A program made the translations under genes and the position numbers. Below are positions 60,901 to 64,000 of a DNA stretch of 64,000 nucleotides, in pieces (the stretch's first letter is position 1; every line of letters begins with the position of its first letter). Source of the DNA: a candidate division KSB1 bacterium (lineage in GTDB: Bacteria; Zhuqueibacterota; Zhuqueibacteria; Zhuqueibacterales; Zhuqueibacteraceae). The DNA lies in contig JAPDPX010000006.1 of the NCBI GenBank assembly GCA_034506255.1, positions 186,001-250,000 of the forward strand, written 5' to 3'. The notes beneath the pieces were generated by a model. That model worked only from the letters and a program-made list of their open reading frames with translations. It made no database searches and had not been told where the DNA came from.

Positions 60901-61276
60901 CCATGATGCCATCGCCCAAATATTGGGCGATGTGGCCCTCGTGGCGGCTGACGATCTCGGCGCACAGAGTTTGATAATGCCGCACCACTTCTCGCAGTTC
61001 TTCGGGATCGAGCCGGGTGGAGAGTGCGGTCGAGCCGACGAGATCGCAAAACATCACGGTGATTTGCCGGCGTTCCGGCTCGCGTGGCCGGTGGCGCTCG
61101 AATGGCGCCGGCTCCGCCGCGGGGCCGGGCAGGCGCGTGCCGCATTGTCCGCAAAAGCGAAATTGTGGCGGATTCTCAAAATCGCAGTTTGCACAGCGCG
61201 CCGACATCGCCGCGCCGCACGCATTGCAGCATTTCACTGCCGCTGGATTTTCCTTGCCACAACCGGGACAGCGCAT
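57935..61276 (-). CDS. Zinc-ribbon, class III cyclase, AAA ATPase and TPR signalling protein
   Basis: 1113-residue cytoplasmic multidomain protein. Residues 1-50 form a double zinc ribbon (CPGCGKENP, CCNACG, CANCDF, CGQCGTRL). A class III nucleotide cyclase domain lies at about 70-245: FCDLVGST and YLGDGIMAYFG carry the two metal Asp, and NIAARLQ carries the transition-state Asn-Arg. The base-selecting position usually Asp reads Thr (ALGTAPN). An AAA/NTPase domain (about 265-560; VNGEAGIGKSRLL, VVFAVEDLHWAD) and a TPR array to the C-terminus follow. This is a known signalling architecture; input and output are unknown. ATG 61276 is preferred over GTG 61285. Confidence 0.88.
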   Translation of the reverse strand: MRCPGCGKENPAAVKCCNACGAAMSARCANCDFENPPQFRFCGQCGTRLPGPAAEPAPFERHRPREPERRQITVMFCDLVGSTALSTRLDPEELREVVRHYQTLCAEIVSRHEGHIAQYLGDGIMAYFGYPVAHEDDACRAVRAGLEIVTAMQSLSARGNESLAVRVSLHTGLVVIGEMGVGDKRELLALGTAPNIAARLQALAAPNTVVISSATHHLVQGFFTLQSQGTHLLKGLNAPLAVYRVLYESGVHTRLEAAMKSGLTPLVGKDRELQELLTAWQRVTAGEPQAVLVNGEAGIGKSRLLLALKQSLAGTPHVWLEAQGSPYYQNSALHPLIEVLQRLLDFCRDDTAERKITKLEDWLRQQEQPVAEALPLFATLLAVPLADDYVAPNLNPQRLKQKTLEAWQAILLHMAQQQPVVFAVEDLHWADPSTLTMLDSMLHLPAPARLLLLLTSRPEFVPGWNGHARVTQINLNRLTQEQIETMVAQVTGDKTLPAPVLKQIVTKTDGIPLFVEELTRMVLESGLLREEDRRFELIGPLPPLAIPATLQDWLMARLDRLAPVKEVAQLAAAIGREFSYDLINAVDLVEERTLRQGLAQLASAGLLQSQSDAGSRSVTYAFKHALIQEAAYQSLLKSRRQQYHQRIAQTLVEKFYDTACEQPELLAHHYTEAGLYDTAIAYWQWAGEKAIQRSAHPEAISHLSKGLELLQHLPENAQHDQLEVELLTYLGVAMTASQGYTSPEVDKIYSRARTLCERLNQTPRLASAMLGLWKAALVRGDLRQAHALAQECMLLAETKQDLELLLTAHLTLGVSAASTGELLTAREHLREAIHLYLPSDHHTDIYDYGEDLGVVALIYLAHVSWMLGYPEQALKYSEEALQLAQKLAHPFTLAIALHFTAGTHELRRERHLMHARAEALIALAEEQGFPFWRACGEIQKGILLFDQGRQQEAIGMIDRAIASLQAGGAQIGEAGGKAQRALAYGKTGRVPEGLALIEEALALTRTGRECQDEAEQWRIKGELYRMHTAREPEENERQAEACFQQALEIARKQQAKSWELRAAMSLSRLWQKQGRSGAAHDLLAGIYGWFTEGFDTADLQEAKALLAELADTG

Positions 61277-61343
61277 GCTCTGCACACTCCGGGTTGGGGG
61301 AGGCGCGCTTCCTGCCTTCGGAGAATCGCGCCTGCACCGCCGC

Positions 61344-62756
61344 CTACTTTCGAACTTGCGCCAAACTCGCTGAAATATAGCCCTGCTTGCCGTCGGGCAG
61401 CTTCACCTTGAACCACTCTTTGGAGGCTTCCAGCAGCTCCAGCTCGATGCCGCCCGGCACCCTCACCAGCGTGGCACTCGCCGCATTGGGCTCGGTTTTG
61501 ATTTCGTGGCGCGTCGAAGTCGACCCTTTGGTGACCACTTTGGTCACCGTCGCCGAGGCCAATTGCGCCGCGTTCGTATTGAATTCATGCTCGGCCAGCA
61601 CGATGCCCAGGGTGTTGAGTTGATCCCAAAAGGTCATTTGTTTTGCCAGCCGCTTTTGCGCATCGCGATACCTGCCCTCGTCGCTCTTCAAACTGAAGGC
61701 GAAATTGTATTTCTCCTGCGCCTTTTTGTAGTTGCCCACCGCTTCATGCAGCACGCCCAAATTGAAGTTGGCGGCGTGATTGTAAGGATCCTGCTCCACG
61801 ATGGCGGCAAATTGCAGATAGGCGGTGTCGAGATCGTAATCTTTGATGGCGCGTTTGGCCGTCTCGGTCTGGCGCTTGTACTCATCGCCCATGTCATACT
61901 CGAACTTCAGCTTCTGCAGCACGAATTCCGGCGCGAAGTAATCCACCAGCTCGTCGGCGACTTTCTCCAGGCACTGATCGACCATGGTCTCGGGCAGCGG
62001 CAAATCGCCGTATTCACCCTCGCATTTTTTCTTCTCCTGTTTGTTCTGGCTGTCGTGCGTGCCGATCACTTCGCCGGTTTCCACCTTGATGATGCGAATG
62101 CTGGCGCTGACGTTGGCGTTGCGCTTCTCGCAGTTGACCTGGTATTTCTTCTTGTCCTTCTCGCGCTCCTCCTGCAGCCAGCGGCTTTGATAGGCAACAT
62201 TCACGCTGCCCATGATGATGGCGTCGACGCCCAGCACCCGCCCGACTTGCGCGGCGGAGGATTCATCCACCAGGCCGGTTTGTGCAAGCTGCAGCTCATT
62301 CATGACCTGCTGAATTTGGGAGCGTTCGACCACACGGAAGATGTTGGTATAGGCGCCGGTTTGAAAACTCCTGCCTTCCTTCGAACCCAGCCCGAGAAAC
62401 CCGGTGCTCACCGCGCCGATGCCGCGGTCTTTTTTGACCAGGGCGGCGGTCATCAAATCCGACAATTTGCGGCCGGCATCATTGAACCGGGCTTTGTTGC
62501 GCTCCGCGGCCGCGCCCTTTTCCACGGCGCCGAGAATTTTATCGAGCGTGTTCTTGCGGCCGGGCGCCTCATCCTCGCCAAAACTCGAGCTCACGTTGAA
62601 ATCAGCAATCGCAATTTGCTTGACGCCGGTGAGGATTTGATCCGGCGGCGTCAGCACGAAGCACTGCAGGTCCTGGCCGGTTGCCGTGCCGCTCAGCAAA
62701 ACAGCCAGCGTACAACTCAACCAAAAGCAACGAGGGGCTTCCATTTGCGACCACAT
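61344..62756 (-). CDS. CsgG-family protein with TPR and SH3-like domains
   Basis: 470-residue exported protein. The signal ends SGTATGQ. Residues about 45-290 match the CsgG/HfaB fold: VKQIAIADFNVSS, FRVVERSQIQQVMNELQLAQTG and VLGVDAIIMGSVN. A TPR region lies near 300-370 (DTAYLQFAAIVEQDPYNHAANFNLGVLHEAVGNY). The end is an SH3-like domain (ASATLVRVPGGIELELLEASKEWFKVKLPDGKQGYI family pattern). CsgG proteins form outer-membrane secretion channels, but no curli gene is nearby and no lipobox is seen, so a curli channel is not claimed. It lies 58 bases upstream of the cyclase gene, likely in one operon. Confidence 0.82.
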   Translation of the reverse strand: MWSQMEAPRCFWLSCTLAVLLSGTATGQDLQCFVLTPPDQILTGVKQIAIADFNVSSSFGEDEAPGRKNTLDKILGAVEKGAAAERNKARFNDAGRKLSDLMTAALVKKDRGIGAVSTGFLGLGSKEGRSFQTGAYTNIFRVVERSQIQQVMNELQLAQTGLVDESSAAQVGRVLGVDAIIMGSVNVAYQSRWLQEEREKDKKKYQVNCEKRNANVSASIRIIKVETGEVIGTHDSQNKQEKKKCEGEYGDLPLPETMVDQCLEKVADELVDYFAPEFVLQKLKFEYDMGDEYKRQTETAKRAIKDYDLDTAYLQFAAIVEQDPYNHAANFNLGVLHEAVGNYKKAQEKYNFAFSLKSDEGRYRDAQKRLAKQMTFWDQLNTLGIVLAEHEFNTNAAQLASATVTKVVTKGSTSTRHEIKTEPNAASATLVRVPGGIELELLEASKEWFKVKLPDGKQGYISASLAQVRK

Positions 62757-63226
62757 GGCCTTTCTCCTTCAGGGTTTGTCCAACAGGAAACGTGAAGCGA
62801 ATTTCCCGCAGGCGGAATGGACCGCCCGGCGCATCAACTCCCGGGATCTTGGATTTGCTTTCCGGATGTTCACGGCACGGTTCGGCCACCGTCTGGCTCC
62901 CGCATCAAATTCCACCGAGCATTCCGGTGCTTTCAACATCGCCTCGGGCCTGAAGCATGCCGGGATGAAGATTTTTGGATTTTAATGTCCGTCCAAAATT
63001 GCGAGCGTTTGGGATAATTTGCCAGGCCCGCCTGGGCACCCATCGGGATGAAAATGTCGCGCAGAACTCCTCTCTGCCTGCAGGCTGGAGGCCTGCATTG
63101 CGGCAGGTGGGTGACAATGCTCTGGCAATAGCCCGGCCGTTGGCACGGAGATGCGCGGGGTTTTCCCAACACCCGGCGTTTTGAAAACCCGGGCGCGGCC
63201 GGCGTCGGTTTTCGGACAGAGACTTT
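62757..63226 (-). other. Intergenic region with composite repeat
   Basis: No gene. It holds a partial family B copy (62992-63020) joined to the composite family A block (63037-63103). Confidence 0.55.
62992..63103 (+). repeat. Composite repeat: family B, ACCCATCGGGA lead, CTGCAGGC core
   Basis: TCCAAAATTGCGAGCGTTTG (family B), then CACCCATCGGGATGAAAATG (shared with 42565-42584), then CTGCCTGCAGGCTGGAGGCC (family A). Confidence 0.7.
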
Positions 63227-64000
63227 TTAGAACAGTTCGATCACTTGATGATCGAAGCGCTGCACTTCCATTAGGTCGTAAAGCCGCCGCACCAATCCCC
63301 TGCCGTGCTTGCACAAGAAAGGCACGATGCTGAATTCCCGCTCCTGCAGTTGCTGCCGGGGATAAAGTGCGTGGGCAGCTTTGAGAATCTGCTGCGTCAG
63401 CGTCTCATTCTGCCGTTTGGCTGCCTGCAGCAGTTTGTTCTCGATGATGGCGAGCTGATGGAAAATTTTGCCGCGTTCCTTGTCGATGAAACCGGCGAGA
63501 GGCGCGTCCAGCGCGGTGGCGCGCTGCTTCAGCTCATCGAGACGCCGGCTCAGGGCATCGCGCGCTGCGGCCACCGGTTCGAACAAGCCTTCCGGCGCAT
63601 GCTCTCGCGCCACCCGTGACAACAGCTCCGCCGGACGGCTCCAGAAGGCGGGGAGCGGCAGGTGATACTTCTCCTGCACCCGTTTGATCCGGCCTTCCAG
63701 CAGGGTGAGCGATTTGCGCGGAAATATCGCCGGCATGGGCACCTCGAGGGCCTCGTACACCCCGCGCAACTGCGCAAAATAGGCAATCTCACCCGGCCCG
63801 GCAATGTAGGCGAGATTGGGCAGCAGGGCATCCTGCAGCAGCGGCCGCAAAATCACATTGGGGGAAAACTGCTGCGGGGCTTCCTGCAGGCGGAGTGCCA
63901 GCTCGCGCGCGGAAAATGCCACCCGGCCGTCCGTGCTGACCACGCGCTCAGCCTGCTTTTCCAGGGCATGCCGTACATCATCAACATAAAAGACATTGAA
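63227..64000 (-). CDS. bshC: Bacillithiol synthase BshC, C-terminal part
   Basis: The visible 257 residues are the C-terminal half of BshC, which joins cysteine to GlcN-malate in the last step of bacillithiol synthesis. The frame is open to base 64000, so the N-terminal part is outside. Family blocks are FSPNVILRPLLQDALLPNLAYIAGPGEIAYFAQL and VPMPAIFPRKSL, and the C-terminal coiled-coil and REFSIVPFLCKHGRGLV end. An apparent start at 63943 (GTG) is internal. With bshA and bshB1 it completes the pathway in this window. Confidence 0.93.
   Translation of the reverse strand, partial: FNVFYVDDVRHALEKQAERVVSTDGRVAFSARELALRLQEAPQQFSPNVILRPLLQDALLPNLAYIAGPGEIAYFAQLRGVYEALEVPMPAIFPRKSLTLLEGRIKRVQEKYHLPLPAFWSRPAELLSRVAREHAPEGLFEPVAAARDALSRRLDELKQRATALDAPLAGFIDKERGKIFHQLAIIENKLLQAAKRQNETLTQQILKAAHALYPRQQLQEREFSIVPFLCKHGRGLVRRLYDLMEVQRFDHQVIELF

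Overview
The window is GC-rich bacterial chromosome from a Gram-negative organism. It carries lipopolysaccharide export genes (lptC, lptA, lptB), an LpxL-type acyltransferase, outer-membrane-type lipoproteins and an AmpG-like permease. Two secreted proteins end in the 'PNPF(N)P' FlgD/T9SS-type C-terminal module. Together with a DUF5683 protein, bacillithiol genes and a DtxR-FeoA fusion, this points to the FCB (Fibrobacteres-Chlorobi-Bacteroidetes) group, perhaps a KSB1/Calditrichota-like lineage; that placement is inference. I found no rRNA, tRNA, CRISPR array, transposase or prophage gene.

Layout. 1-9.2 kb (+): an envelope/housekeeping run of LpxL-like acyltransferase, lptC, lptA, lptB, rpoN, hslV, hslU, argF and a FemAB/GNAT-like protein. 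10-15.4 kb (+): three glycosyltransferases, fdhD and a DUF3524 (queuosine-tRNA mannosyltransferase-like) gene. 15.9-18.6 kb (+): a secreted heparinase/alginate-lyase-like protein. 19.7-27.1 kb (-): a six-gene signalling/envelope operon (lipoprotein, GAF-AAA-Fis sigma-54 activator, Ser/Thr kinase with PEGA-like domains, Kelch protein, second lipoprotein, DUF5683 protein). It is divergent from a PEGA-domain gene at 27.3-28.3 kb, and two back-to-back sigma70-type promoters lie between them. 29.5-36.4 kb: glycogen debranching enzyme, small membrane protein, AmpG-like permease with a large periplasmic insert, and an nfeD-qmcA pair. 36.7-46.7 kb (-): a complete aa3-type cytochrome oxidase locus (cupredoxin, subunits II, I, two III, IV, two tiny membrane proteins, heme A synthesis ctaA/ctaB, Sco and CtaM assembly factors). 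47.4-50.8 kb (+): iron/manganese locus with a membrane-anchored DtxR-FeoA fusion and a FeoB split into separate GTPase and permease genes, preceded by a promoter overlapped by a DtxR-type box. 50.9-57.5 kb (-): LysM-amidase, DNPH1-like hydrolase, LeuA-like synthase, bshA, a small membrane protein and bshB1. 57.9-64 kb (-): zinc-ribbon/cyclase/AAA/TPR protein, CsgG-TPR-SH3 protein and bshC (cut by the window end).

Most gaps over 250 bases hold short dispersed repeats rather than genes. At least four families recur: a CTGCAGGC-type palindrome, a TCCCAAATCGTGAGTGCTTG-type element, a CCACGG-TTTGA-CGTGG hairpin element, and a CTCC-GGAGTGACAT-type cluster. Some are joined into composite blocks.

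The parts most worth a second look are the kinase/sigma-54 activator operon with its divergent promoter pair, the feo locus (fusion, split and operator together), the oxidase locus with its extended subunit I and duplicated subunit III, and the intergenic repeat families.
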